A DNA stretch of 64,000 bases from Frankineae bacterium MT45 (GCA_900100325.1 LT629697.1:1857423-1921422); one strand, 5' to 3'; positions 7,749-15,896 are shown, counted from the first letter of the stretch. Notes: generated by a model from the sequence alone, not told the origin. Program-made: numbers and translations.

Positions 7749-8530
7749 TGACCTTCCCCGACCTCGACGAGGCCTTCCGTGAACTCTCACGCCGGGCCGA
7801 CGAAGCCTGCGAGCCAGTGGATCCGCACAAGTTCGCTCAGCCTGACCCGCGCAACCGATCCCATGTATCAGGCACTTTGTGGAACTATCTCAGCGTGGCC
7901 GCTGTCGTTGCGATTGCGGTCGGTATCGGCATCGTCGCTGCCCCGCGCGGCGGTTCGCGCCAGGTCGCCGGTACCACCAACACGTCGACCCCGTCGATCA
8001 GCGCACCGGTTCGGACATCGAGTCCCGCCAAAGCTGCAACACCGTCCCCCGTACCTGCCACCGATGTCCCGAAGACCCAGGCTGCGCTGATCGCGCGCTT
8101 TCGCTCGATCCTCGGTGACACGGCCACATTTACGGTGGATTCCGCACTCTCAACCGACAACCTGATTACGGGTGTGCTGACATCGAACTCGGGGACCCGC
8201 GGCATGTATGTACTCGAACTCGATAAGAACGTCGGCGTCTGCGGGATGATAAGCCGCGCTGGCGAGCCGCCCACGCCGCGACCGTGCCCGAACCTGAAGG
8301 CGCTGCCCGACGGCTCCGCCCTCAAAGTCGACCCCAACTTCCCTGACGGGCCGCCCAACGGAGTCATGAATGACGCCATCGTGAGCCGCGCCGACGGGTG
8401 GCAGATCAGCCTTTACACCTCGAACGTTCAAGGCAAGTACTACGGAGCCCCCCTGCTCGGCAAGAATCCCGCGCTTACAGTCGAGGAAGTCACAGGCGTC
8501 GTCACCTCCGGGCAGTGGCTCGCGAAGTAG
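7748..8530 (+). CDS. Single-pass membrane protein, candidate anti-sigma factor or sensor
   Basis: A 260-residue protein translationally coupled to the ECF sigma gene. A cytoplasmic N-terminus of about 40 residues (FPDLDEAFRELSRRADEACE) is followed by one membrane helix (about 46-65, YLSVAAVVAIAVGIGIVAAP), a Ser/Thr/Pro-rich linker and an outer domain with two cysteines near VGVCGMISR and PRPCPNL. The position suggests an anti-sigma or signal-receiving role, but no zinc HxxxCxxC anti-sigma motif is visible. It could equally be an effector in the sigma regulon. Confidence 0.7.
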   Translation: MTFPDLDEAFRELSRRADEACEPVDPHKFAQPDPRNRSHVSGTLWNYLSVAAVVAIAVGIGIVAAPRGGSRQVAGTTNTSTPSISAPVRTSSPAKAATPSPVPATDVPKTQAALIARFRSILGDTATFTVDSALSTDNLITGVLTSNSGTRGMYVLELDKNVGVCGMISRAGEPPTPRPCPNLKALPDGSALKVDPNFPDGPPNGVMNDAIVSRADGWQISLYTSNVQGKYYGAPLLGKNPALTVEEVTGVVTSGQWLAK

Positions 8531-8752
8531 CGGTCTGCCCAGGGACCTGCGTGGTCACAACACCGCCCAAGGGCTGGCCCGCGAGTCCTAATCGCGATAT
8601 TCGGCAATCGCACGCATACCCACCGATGGCCATCAGGCGTCTTGGGTGAGACGACGAGTCCGCGCATATCAGTTCCGAGCCAGCGAGGGACGGGGGCAGC
8701 ACCAACACGTACCGGGGGCGCGCACTGTCGCTCGCTTCATACACTGTGTCGC

Positions 8753-9331
8753 GTGCCTGACTTCCCACCCTGCGACGACGTGTACGGCGCGCTGGAGGAG
8801 CACGTCCGCCGGTGCTTTGCTGGTCGTGAGGTCGAGACGTTCACCTGGAGTCGCGGACCGATACTGAGTCAGAACCCGCACTTTCGGGCCCTGCGCATCG
8901 CCCCGCGGTCTGCCGACGAGCTGTGGACCTACGTATCCGTCGGCGGATGGGCCGCGACCGAATCCGACAACCATGGGCTGGAGTTCATCCTCTGCACTCA
9001 GAATGAGGAGGCAAGCGCTGTTGAATCGCTAGCCAGAACTGTCTACTACCACCGCGGCGGCACCCTCGGACTGGGTCACACTCTGCCGATCGGTCAACCT
9101 TGGCTACCAGGATCGGTCTGCGACCATCTGCTGATCAGCGCTCCGTACCCGTTCACCTCCGACCTGAGCACCTGCCATATCGGAGACCGCCACGTCGACT
9201 TCGTCTGGATGGTTCCGATCACCGAAGCCGAACGAGACTTGAAGGTCCAGGCCGGCCTCGATGCGCTGGAAAGCCACTTCGAAAATGTCGGTCTGCGCTA
9301 CTGGCAAACCAACCGACCCTCCACCGTCTGA
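8753..9331 (+). CDS. Suppressor-of-fused (SUFU) domain protein
   Basis: A 192-residue protein matching bacterial SUFU proteins: DDVYGALEEHVRRCF, LRIAPRSADELWTYVSVGGW, EFILCTQNEE, GQPWLPGSVCDHLLISAPYPF, VDFVWMVPITEAERDLKVQAGLDALESHFE. The W..PGS..DH.L.S.PYP segment and the W..PIT..E..... G...LE ending are diagnostic. Bacterial SUFU domains are known from polymorphic-toxin immunity loci, but no toxin adjoins this gene. The GTG at 8753 places the start at the family N-terminus; the upstream in-frame ATG at 8642 adds unlikely sequence. Confidence 0.85.
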   Translation: MPDFPPCDDVYGALEEHVRRCFAGREVETFTWSRGPILSQNPHFRALRIAPRSADELWTYVSVGGWAATESDNHGLEFILCTQNEEASAVESLARTVYYHRGGTLGLGHTLPIGQPWLPGSVCDHLLISAPYPFTSDLSTCHIGDRHVDFVWMVPITEAERDLKVQAGLDALESHFENVGLRYWQTNRPSTV

Positions 9332-9345
9332 GACACCGACCTAAA

Positions 9346-9375
9346 CCACTTCCCTGCCTTTGCCGCTCGAAGTGG
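9346..9375. terminator. Candidate terminator between convergent genes
   Basis: A perfect 7-bp inverted repeat (CCACTTC / GAAGTGG) with a 16-base loop lies between the SUFU gene and the convergent esterase gene. No T-run follows, so it is weak as an intrinsic terminator. Confidence 0.35.
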
Positions 9376-9479
9376 GTGTAAACGACGACGTCGCCTGAGG
9401 TATGACCCTTTAAGTCAACTCGTACCGTTGGTCCAGTCGCGACCAGGAAGCGCCCACGCGGGCCGTCCATCGCGTCCTA

Positions 9480-10751
9480 TTAGGTGGTGCCACTGATCGG
9501 CTGGTTCAGGCCGAGACCCGCGGCGAGCATCGGCCAGGAGCGGTTGAATTCGCGGTTCCAGTAAGGCCATGCGTGAGTGCCGTTGCCATAGAAGTCCGTG
9601 GTGACGGTGTCGCCTGCGGCCTTCGCCTTCTGTACGAACGTCTGGCTGGTGCCGAGGACCGTCGGCTCAAGAACGTCGAGGGTGAACTTTCCCGCTGGGT
9701 CCAGCGGGCCGGCGTTGCCGTTGCCGGCGGAGATGAACAGCGGTACCCCCTTGAGCTTCGAGACAAGGGCGGCCGGGTCACGCGCGGTCCAGACCGAGTT
9801 CTGCCAGATGAAGTCACCCCACATTGGGTACGGATTGTGCAGGGAGACAAACGAACTCCCTTCGAGAATCTCCGCGGTGGCCAGCGATGACGTATCGATC
9901 AGTCCGCTGTACGAGGCCGCTGCCCCGTACTCGCCCGGGTGAAGTGCTGGCAATGCCATTGCCCCAAAGCCGCCGCTGGAGAGCCCGGCGACGACCGCTT
10001 TCGTGGAGGCTGCGTAGCCACGCTGCAGCAGTTGCGGGATCTCGGTGGCGACGAAGGTGTCGTACTGATAGCCCGTGCTCGGGTTGCCGTACTCCCAGTA
10101 GTTGGTCACGTAGGCGGAGTTGCCTGAGCTGGGCATCACGAACAGCGCGTCGACGTTGGCAGTGTCCTGCGCCAGCGGCGTGTAGAGCGACCAGGATTGG
10201 TAGTCGGCCTTGTCGTCTCCACCGTGCAGCAGGTACACCGACGGCCACTTCGTTCCGGCGGTCGCGGACCAGTTAGGCGGTAGCAGCAGGCGAACCGGCG
10301 CGGCGCCCTTCAACGCTGGCGAGTAGACCATCAGGTCGAGAGTGCGAGCATCGAGACGGCTCTCGTAGGCCACGAACGCACCATCATCGGCTCGCGCGCT
10401 CGCCAGCCCCGCGACCGGTACCACGCCGGCATTGGGGACACCGATACTCGCGGTCGAGACCACGTCGCCCAGCTTCGGGTTGGTGCCACCGAAGATGGCC
10501 TGGTCGAGCTGCGTCAACTGGGGGACCGGGGTGCCCGGGGCCGCAGTGGGCGGAGTCGGCGTGGCATTGCTGCCGCTGCATGGCAGCAGCGGGATACAGA
10601 TCGCCGCGCCCGCCCGGCCCTGCGCCGTCACCAACGACACAGCGGCCATCGCCAGCGCAGCAGTCACCGCGACGAGCGCTCGCACCCAACGACGGCTAAC
10701 CCCCGGTGCCTGATGCGATACCGATTCAATGGACCCAACAGAGCGCTGCAT
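9480..10751 (-). CDS. Secreted esterase, alpha/beta-hydrolase (antigen 85/EstD-like family)
   Basis: A 423-residue protein with an Arg-containing N-terminus and a signal helix (VRALVAVTAALAMAAVSLVTA, cleavage near GRAGA), then a Pro/Thr linker. The hydrolase domain shows PVRLLLPPNW, WPSVYLLHGGDDKADYQSW, FVMPSSGNSAYVTNYW, the nucleophile elbow GLSSGGFGAMAL (Ser near residue 258), and a late histidine in FYGNGTHAWPYWNREF. These fit the esterase family that includes mycolyltransferases and esterase D. It probably acts outside the membrane on acyl esters. The ATG at 10751 follows GGGGG by 9 bases. Confidence 0.88.
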   Translation of the reverse strand: MQRSVGSIESVSHQAPGVSRRWVRALVAVTAALAMAAVSLVTAQGRAGAAICIPLLPCSGSNATPTPPTAAPGTPVPQLTQLDQAIFGGTNPKLGDVVSTASIGVPNAGVVPVAGLASARADDGAFVAYESRLDARTLDLMVYSPALKGAAPVRLLLPPNWSATAGTKWPSVYLLHGGDDKADYQSWSLYTPLAQDTANVDALFVMPSSGNSAYVTNYWEYGNPSTGYQYDTFVATEIPQLLQRGYAASTKAVVAGLSSGGFGAMALPALHPGEYGAAASYSGLIDTSSLATAEILEGSSFVSLHNPYPMWGDFIWQNSVWTARDPAALVSKLKGVPLFISAGNGNAGPLDPAGKFTLDVLEPTVLGTSQTFVQKAKAAGDTVTTDFYGNGTHAWPYWNREFNRSWPMLAAGLGLNQPISGTT

Positions 10752-11221
10752 ACGCCATATCCCCCGACTTTTGCTGAAACATGAGGGGCGATGCCGCAAA
10801 GTCCCGCCGCGCCCGCCCCCGCGCGCGATGGTTGTTCCCAGGAAAAGTTGCCGTCTAACGATGGGCTCCGACGCACATCGCTCAGCATGGCTTCGGCAAT
10901 GCGATGCGTACGTTGCGCTCCGGGACGTGACGAGCCTGCTAAGGCTCGATCCCCGTTCTGCACCTGGCGTCCCTCCACACGCCTGAACCTGCGGCTCACG
11001 CAGCTACCCCCATACTGGGGTATGTGTTGTACCCCCATAGTGGGGTATCGAGTCGGGGTTGGCAAGAGGCCCACGGCGACACGCGGGACGCGGTCGAGAA
11101 CGCCTCGAGTAGTCGTCCCGATTTGATGGCGAATGTGCTCCGGTGACCGTTTGCGAAGCTTCGGGTGGGATCCGGCTCGGCGGTGGAACCAGCGATAGAG
11201 TGCAGCTATGGGGGAGGGCTC
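10752..11221. other. 470-base intergenic region between divergent genes
   Basis: Lies between the esterase and AAA+ ATPase genes. It holds the two CsoR-like palindromes listed separately. In 10752-11004 and 11048-11221 I see no convincing coding frame on either strand; the space is long enough to carry promoters for both genes. Confidence 0.6.
11005..11047. promoter_or_regulatory. Two tandem CsoR-like operator palindromes
   Basis: TACCCCCATACTGGGGTA at 11005-11022 and TACCCCCATAGTGGGGTA at 11030-11047 differ at a single base and are spaced 25 bases centre to centre, about two and a half helical turns. TACCCC-n6-GGGGTA resembles operators of the CsoR/CstR/RcnR family of copper, sulfide or nickel sensors. 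No such regulator or metal transporter gene is in the window. The AAA+ ATPase starts 175 bases downstream. Confidence 0.65.
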
Positions 11222-12733
11222 ATGATGAACGCTAGCTCCGGTACCGCTGCGTCGAGCGAACCTGCTGCCGCATTCAGCACCTCGGAGGCTCGGGCTTTCG
11301 CACGCACATTTCAGGCATTTCTCGAGTGGGTAGCCAGCGAACAGGGCGATGAGCGCAATCCTGTCACCGCGCTGCTGCACGAATGGCTCGGCGAACGGGC
11401 TGCAGAATCGGTGGTCACGCGCAGCTATTCACCCTTCGAACACGTCAACGTCCAGACCGCGCTCAACGCCTGGTCGACGATGCCGGAGCGAAGCGTCAGG
11501 GTTGAGGGCGTCGCAACGCCGCCGCACTACGGCGGGCTGAGCCTGCAGCAGCTGATGGTCGGCGATGGCCCACCCCTGCGCCTGACTTCCCCTGAACTGA
11601 TCGACTTGCCTGATGGGCCGGACTCGACGCTGGCCTGCCTGCGTTCGGCGCTGATGCTCGTCGACTCCACTGACGCCGGCCGCTACGTCGTGTTCGTCCG
11701 CGGGCCGAGCGAGCACCAGCCAGATCTTGCGCTCGAGATTGTGGGCTTGCCGGTATCGCATGCGCAGCAGATATTGGCCGAGCTTGATCACCTGCGTTCA
11801 CGGCTGAACGTCTATCGCGGCCACCTGCTCGACGTGCAAGCAGGACCAACTGGCATGCAGCTCAGCTTCGTATCGTTGCCGCCGGTGCACCGCGGCGACG
11901 TGATCCTGCCCGAAGCGACCTTGCGGCGCATCGAGCGTCACGCGATCGGGATGGCCGAACACCGCGATTCGCTACTTGCTGCCGGTCAGCACCTCAAACG
12001 GGGCGTGCTGCTCTACGGGCCGCCCGGCACCGGCAAGACACACACCACCCGCTACATCGTCTCCCAGATGGACGGCTACACGCGGTTTCTGATGTCGGGG
12101 CAAGCGCTCGCCGCCATTGGAGGGGTGTCGACGCTGGCCCGAGAACTCGAACCGTCGGTACTGGTCATGGAAGACGTAGATCTCGTTGCCACTGACCGAT
12201 CCTTCACGCCCAACGGCAACCCTGTCCTATTTGAGTTGCTCGACGCGATGGATGGCGCCGCAGCGGACGCCGATCTGTTGTTTCTGCTCACCACCAACCG
12301 GGCTGACCTGCTTGAAGCTGCCCTCGCTGCCCGGCCCGGCCGCGTCGACGTCGCGGTTGAAATCGAACGCCCCGACGCGGACGCGCGCCGACGTCTGATC
12401 GAGCTCTACGCACAGCACATCCCGCTCGCGATCAGTGAGGACGAGATCGACAGCGCGGTGACCCGCACCGAAGGGGTCACCGCATCGTTCGTGAAGGAAC
12501 TCCTACGCCGAGCCGTCCTCAACGGCCTACAAGACGGGGCAGATCAAGTCGCTGGCACGCATCTCGAAGCGGCGGTCGAGGATCTGCTCGACAGCTCGCA
12601 ACGCATCACCCGTCGCCTACTCGGCGCCGATGCCGATGACCTCGAACCAGCCGACCCGAGCCTGCTCCAACCCGCAACGCACGCCTTCGTAACCGGTCGG
12701 GGTCGACGCGGAACGCGGTTTTACTACGGCTGA
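11222..12733 (+). CDS. AAA+ ATPase, CDC48/FtsH-like ATPase module
   Basis: A 503-residue cytoplasmic protein. The first ~240 residues are an unrecognised domain. A single AAA+ module then follows: Walker A GPPGTGKTHTTRYI near residue 266, Walker B SVLVMEDVDLVATD near 313, sensor-1 LLTTNRADLLEAALAARPGRVDVAVEI with the arginine-finger region, and a C-terminal lid (TEGVTASFVKELLRRAVLNG). Such proteins remodel or unfold client complexes using ATP. GGGGGAGGG lies directly upstream of the ATG at 11222; an adjacent ATG at 11225 is equivalent. It is monocistronic and preceded by two CsoR-like palindromes. Confidence 0.88.
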   Translation: MMNASSGTAASSEPAAAFSTSEARAFARTFQAFLEWVASEQGDERNPVTALLHEWLGERAAESVVTRSYSPFEHVNVQTALNAWSTMPERSVRVEGVATPPHYGGLSLQQLMVGDGPPLRLTSPELIDLPDGPDSTLACLRSALMLVDSTDAGRYVVFVRGPSEHQPDLALEIVGLPVSHAQQILAELDHLRSRLNVYRGHLLDVQAGPTGMQLSFVSLPPVHRGDVILPEATLRRIERHAIGMAEHRDSLLAAGQHLKRGVLLYGPPGTGKTHTTRYIVSQMDGYTRFLMSGQALAAIGGVSTLARELEPSVLVMEDVDLVATDRSFTPNGNPVLFELLDAMDGAAADADLLFLLTTNRADLLEAALAARPGRVDVAVEIERPDADARRRLIELYAQHIPLAISEDEIDSAVTRTEGVTASFVKELLRRAVLNGLQDGADQVAGTHLEAAVEDLLDSSQRITRRLLGADADDLEPADPSLLQPATHAFVTGRGRRGTRFYYG

Positions 12734-12860
12734 CGCCGGGGCAGGGCGACCACCATCCGCGGTATCCAACGGGATCGACCGTCCCGGATCGTGCTTGCGG
12801 CACTGCTTCTAAGGTTCTAAGGCGTTGCCGACGATGGCTACTGCGGGCAGGATCAAGGAC

Positions 12861-13469
12861 ATGAGTCTCGCTTTCCTGCTCACCTCGCTGGCTATCGTCG
12901 CCACGCCGGGTACCGGCGCGATATTGACCATCGCGGCCGGACTGCGCGGTGGTGGGCGGCTGTCGGTGATCACGGCATTCGGGTGCACGCTCGGCATCGT
13001 GCCGCATCTTCTCGCGGCGATCACTGGGACGGCGGCCCTGCTGCGTGCTGGCGGCACAGCCTTCGACGTCCTCAAGTTCGCCGGGGTGGCCTATCTGCTG
13101 TACATGGCCTGGAGCACATGGCGGGATAGCGGAATTCTGACCGTCTCGGCTGCTGCGCCGTCACGTCCGTTGCGGACGGTGGGCAATGCCATCCTTGCGA
13201 ACCTGTTGAACCCGAAGCTCACCCTGTTTTTCTTCGCCTTTCTGCCACAGTTCATCAAGGCGGGCCACGGCGGCACGACCAACCAGATGCTGACTCTGAG
13301 TGCGGTCTTCATGGCTATGACCTTCGTGGTGTTCGCCGGCTACGGCCTCTTCGCCAGCGCCATGCGTCAGCGCGTCATCACCAAGCCGCGCGTCGTCCGC
13401 CGACTCCAGCGAGCCTTCTCGATCAGCTATCTCGGCATCGGCGCGAAGCTCGCCACCACTCACCACTGA
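12861..13469 (+). CDS. LysE/RhtB-family exporter
   Basis: A 202-residue membrane protein with the LysE-family N-terminus MSLAFLLTSLAIVATPGTGAILTIAAGLRGG (the TPGP-like motif here is TPGTG), followed by about six hydrophobic helices and the NPKLTLFFFAFLPQFI motif typical of the family. LysE/RhtB proteins export amino acids or related small molecules. The start has AAGGA just upstream; an ATG at 12834 would add a non-membrane leader. It stands alone in its strand run. Confidence 0.88.
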   Translation: MSLAFLLTSLAIVATPGTGAILTIAAGLRGGGRLSVITAFGCTLGIVPHLLAAITGTAALLRAGGTAFDVLKFAGVAYLLYMAWSTWRDSGILTVSAAAPSRPLRTVGNAILANLLNPKLTLFFFAFLPQFIKAGHGGTTNQMLTLSAVFMAMTFVVFAGYGLFASAMRQRVITKPRVVRRLQRAFSISYLGIGAKLATTHH

Positions 13470-13536
13470 GTCGTACGCGCCGGGAGCCAGGGCAGCTCCG
13501 GTGACGTTGTCGGACCCCGATGGAACACTGGTCCAC

Positions 13537-14280
13537 ATGGTCGAGTTCGTGAAGCAGGACTTCTCCGAAGTGCGGTTCGAACAGGTCGATTTCAGCCGCG
13601 CCTGGTTTCGCAATGTGTACTTCACCGGCGCGACGCTACGCGGTGCGTGGCTCGAAGATGTCGATATTGACGGGGAGATCCGCAACGTCCGGATCAACGG
13701 CGTCGACATTGGGCCGCTCGTCGAGGCCGAACTGAACCGGCGATATCCGGAGAGAACGAAGCTCGACCCGGCCAACGCCGACGGCTTCCGCGAGGCGTGG
13801 GCGATCATCGAACGGGTATGGCCGCCGACGATCGAGCGCGCCCGGCGACTGCCGCCAGACCGGCTACATGAGCAGGTCGAGGGTGAGTACTCATTTATCG
13901 AGACGCTGCGTCACCTTGTCTTCGCGACGGACGCGTGGGTGCGCCGCGCGATCCTCGGCAATCCTCAGCCTTACAGCCCACTCGGCCTCCCGCACGACGA
14001 AATGGAGCCCGATCCGAGCGTGCCGAACGACCGCAACGCGCGGCCATCCTTGGACGAAATGCTTGAACTGCGCGCCGACCGGATGCGCACCGTGCACGAG
14101 GTCATCGCCACGCTCACCGACGATCTCCTCGACGGCGAGACGGACCCGGTGCCGCCGCCGGGCTACCCGCTGGCAGGGAGCTATCCAGTGCGGCGCTGCC
14201 TGCGCGCGATCCTCAACGAGGAGTGGCTGCACCGCCTGTACGCCGAGCGCGACCTCGCCGTCCTCGAGCGAACTACATAG
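13537..14280 (+). CDS. Pentapeptide-like repeats fused to a DinB-family domain
   Basis: A 247-residue protein. Residues 1-60 show degenerate pentapeptide-type repeats (DFSEVRFEQVDFSRAWFRNVYFTGATLRGAWLEDVDI). The remainder is a DinB-like four-helix bundle with WAIIERVWPPTIERAR, the helix YSFIETLRHLVFATDAWVRRAIL carrying the family His, and the C-terminal INPV-like region ILNEEWLHRLYAERDL. DinB/YfiT-like proteins are metal-binding and often act in thiol-dependent transferase chemistry. The start at 13537 is preferred over a GTG at 13501. The gene converges with the SRPBCC operon. Confidence 0.8.
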   Translation: MVEFVKQDFSEVRFEQVDFSRAWFRNVYFTGATLRGAWLEDVDIDGEIRNVRINGVDIGPLVEAELNRRYPERTKLDPANADGFREAWAIIERVWPPTIERARRLPPDRLHEQVEGEYSFIETLRHLVFATDAWVRRAILGNPQPYSPLGLPHDEMEPDPSVPNDRNARPSLDEMLELRADRMRTVHEVIATLTDDLLDGETDPVPPPGYPLAGSYPVRRCLRAILNEEWLHRLYAERDLAVLERTT

Positions 14281-14287
14281 ATTCCCG

Positions 14288-14319
14288 GGGGAGTAGCGAT
14301 CGGTTACCGGTAGCTCCCC
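14288..14319. terminator. Candidate terminator between convergent operons
   Basis: GGGGAG at 14288-14293 pairs with CTCCCC at 14314-14319 around a 20-base loop, spanning the stop codons' neighbourhood of the DinB gene and the convergent SRPBCC operon. No U-tract follows. Confidence 0.3.
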
Positions 14320-14597
14320 ACCTCGGTGGCATCGGTGGGGGTTGGGCCCTCTTCGCATCGTTCGGCGATACCGGCTTGGAAGGCGGCGAAGGCGGCCGAG
14401 GAGGTCAGCGGGTTCACGGCCGTTGTCAGTGTCACGGCGTGGACGAAGCTCACGCCGTCGGCCAGCCGGTAGGCGTGGTAGCTGAGGCCCTCCGGTCGGC
14501 TCTGGGCCAACTCGGCGAAGACGTCGCGGATGAGGCGCGCGTTCTCTTCGGCACATTCGGGCTTGGTGCGGTAGCGCACCACGAGACTCTTCGACAT
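14304..14597 (-). CDS. Small conserved protein at the end of the ArsR/SRPBCC operon
   Basis: A 97-residue protein (MSKSLVVRYRTKPECAEENARLIRDVFAELAQSRPEGLSYHAYRL...) with a beta-alpha-beta pattern resembling dimeric alpha/beta-barrel (ABM-type) small proteins. No catalytic residues can be assigned. Its ATG overlaps the stop of the preceding gene (TGATG), so it is the last gene of a four-gene, translationally coupled operon under the ArsR regulator. Confidence 0.7.
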   Translation of the reverse strand: MSKSLVVRYRTKPECAEENARLIRDVFAELAQSRPEGLSYHAYRLADGVSFVHAVTLTTAVNPLTSSAAFAAFQAGIAERCEEGPTPTDATEVGSYR

Positions 14598-15001
14598 CAG
14601 ATCGCCTTCATTCGATTGTTGCGGGGATCATGGGTGAGTTCGGCCAGGCCGAGGGCTTCGAGCAGCGGTGGCAGGTACATGCCGAAGCGGCCGCGGTAGC
14701 CCTTACGCAGGCCGTACCAGCCGCCGACCGGGTTCGTCTCAGCTCTGCCCCACGCCTCGACTGTCCCGTCCTTGGCCGGCTTGTTTTCGTCGGACGAGCC
14801 GAGCTCCACCCAGTCGCCCTGGCCGAGGAGCCACGCATGCAGGTCGTCGATCGCCCGCAACTGGTACTTCAGCGTGGTCGAACCGACCTGGCAGACGAGG
14901 GTAGGCGGGTCGACCTGCTCGTCGCGGTACATCGTGTACGTCGACGTCTTCGGCGGGGTCATCAACTGCCAGGGATCGTCCTTGGTTCCGTTGGTCATCA
15001 T
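14597..15001 (-). CDS. Conserved hypothetical protein in the ArsR/SRPBCC operon
   Basis: A 134-residue soluble protein (MTNGTKDDPWQLMTPPKTSTYTMYRDEQ...) with the central segment CQVGSTTLKYQLRAIDDLHAWLLGQGDWVELGSSDE and a C-terminal YGLRKGYRGRFGMYLPPLLEALGLAELTHD. Similar proteins sit beside ArsR and SRPBCC genes in actinobacteria; their function is unknown to me. The ATG at 15001 overlaps the SRPBCC stop as ATGA and has AAGGAAGG just upstream, which fixes the start. Confidence 0.75.
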   Translation of the reverse strand: MMTNGTKDDPWQLMTPPKTSTYTMYRDEQVDPPTLVCQVGSTTLKYQLRAIDDLHAWLLGQGDWVELGSSDENKPAKDGTVEAWGRAETNPVGGWYGLRKGYRGRFGMYLPPLLEALGLAELTHDPRNNRMKAI

Positions 15002-15444
15002 CCACCTTCCTTGTTGAGTGCGGTCAGGTAATGCGGAACGAGCGAGTCCCAGCCGAGCTGGTTGCGAGAGCGCCACGTTTCGGCCGAGTCCCCGAGCCGT
15101 TCCCATCCCCGGTGCTCGATCTCCACCCGCGTCGAGGTGGGGCCGACCGGTGCGAAATTGATCTCGACCACCGTGGCGTCCGTGCGATCGCGGCCGAGAT
15201 GCCATAGATATCCGAGGCGCATCGGTGGCTGCCAGTCGGTGACCTCGCCCCAGTCGTGCTCTACTCCCGCGGCATCGCGTTCATAGATCCGCCCGCCGAC
15301 GCCGGCTTCGAGGACGACCTGAGCGGGCTGCCCGGTGACGGTGTGGTCGGGCGGCCACCACTCGGCGATGCGCGAGGTCCAGACGGCAAAGGCGTGCTCG
15401 ACGGAGCAGGCGACGTCGAAGCTCATCCGAAGTGGCTCGGTCAT
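14998..15444 (-). CDS. SRPBCC (AHSA1/START-like) domain protein
   Basis: A 148-residue protein with the AHSA1-type pattern: LRMSFDVACSVEHAFAVWTSRIAEWWPPDHTV at the N-terminus, GGRIYERDAAGVEHDWGEVTDWQPPMRLGYLWH in the middle, and TRVEIEHRGWERLGD followed by a long C-terminal helix region. This helix-grip fold binds hydrophobic ligands or chaperone partners in the cytosol. It overlaps the ArsR gene upstream and the next gene downstream by ATGA in each case; this ArsR-SRPBCC coupling is a common actinobacterial arrangement. Confidence 0.88.
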   Translation of the reverse strand: MTEPLRMSFDVACSVEHAFAVWTSRIAEWWPPDHTVTGQPAQVVLEAGVGGRIYERDAAGVEHDWGEVTDWQPPMRLGYLWHLGRDRTDATVVEINFAPVGPTSTRVEIEHRGWERLGDSAETWRSRNQLGWDSLVPHYLTALNKEGG

Positions 15445-15782
15445 CGGCGGTCCTGCGGACGTGTGTTCTCGGCGAAGATTCGGAAACGTGCGGCGGCATC
15501 GCCCCAGACGCTCTCCAGATAATCCTGGACGGGGCCAAGTCCCTGCTGTCGTAGGTGATAGATGCGCCGAGTTCCCTGGGCCGTCTCCGCGACGAGACCA
15601 GCGTCCTTGAGCAGTCGAAGGTGCCGCGACACCGCCGGACGACTGATCGGCATTGTCTCGGCCAGTTCTTGGACCGACATGTCACCGGTACCCAGCAACC
15701 GCAGGATCACGCGACGATTCGAATCTCCCAGAGCTTCGAAAGGATCACCGCTCGACGAAGCGCCACTCATTGCCGCTCCCAT
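15441..15782 (-). CDS. ArsR-family winged-helix repressor
   Basis: A 113-residue regulator: DPFEALGDSNRRVILRLLGTGDMSVQELAETMPISRPAVSRHLRLLKDAGLVAETAQGTRRIYHL is a canonical ArsR winged helix (recognition helix SRPAVSRHLRLL). No metal-binding cysteines are present, so a non-metal signal is likely. The stop overlaps the SRPBCC start. Two GGTAAC-n6-GTTAC palindromes lie immediately upstream and are the probable autoregulatory operator, which could also control the divergent TfoX-like gene. The start is at 15782, or at an in-frame ATG at 15770. Confidence 0.9.
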   Translation of the reverse strand: MGAAMSGASSSGDPFEALGDSNRRVILRLLGTGDMSVQELAETMPISRPAVSRHLRLLKDAGLVAETAQGTRRIYHLRQQGLGPVQDYLESVWGDAAARFRIFAENTRPQDRR

Positions 15783-15795
15783 CGTTGGCCTTATT

Positions 15796-15830
15796 GGTAA
15801 CCCGTCAGTTACGGTAACTCATTCGTTACC
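15796..15830. promoter_or_regulatory. Double inverted-repeat operator for the ArsR regulator
   Basis: GGTAAC at 15796 pairs with GTTAC at 15808, and GGTAAC at 15813 pairs with GTTACC at 15825. Both arms are separated by 6 bases and the two palindromes are exactly 17 bases apart. They lie 14 bases upstream of the ArsR start and 67 bases before the divergent TfoX-like gene. Confidence 0.65.
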
Positions 15831-15896
15831 GATGCACCAGGCGCGAAAACCGCTGACGCGATGGCCGTTGTTGGCACTGGAGGCTAGTTTCCACTC

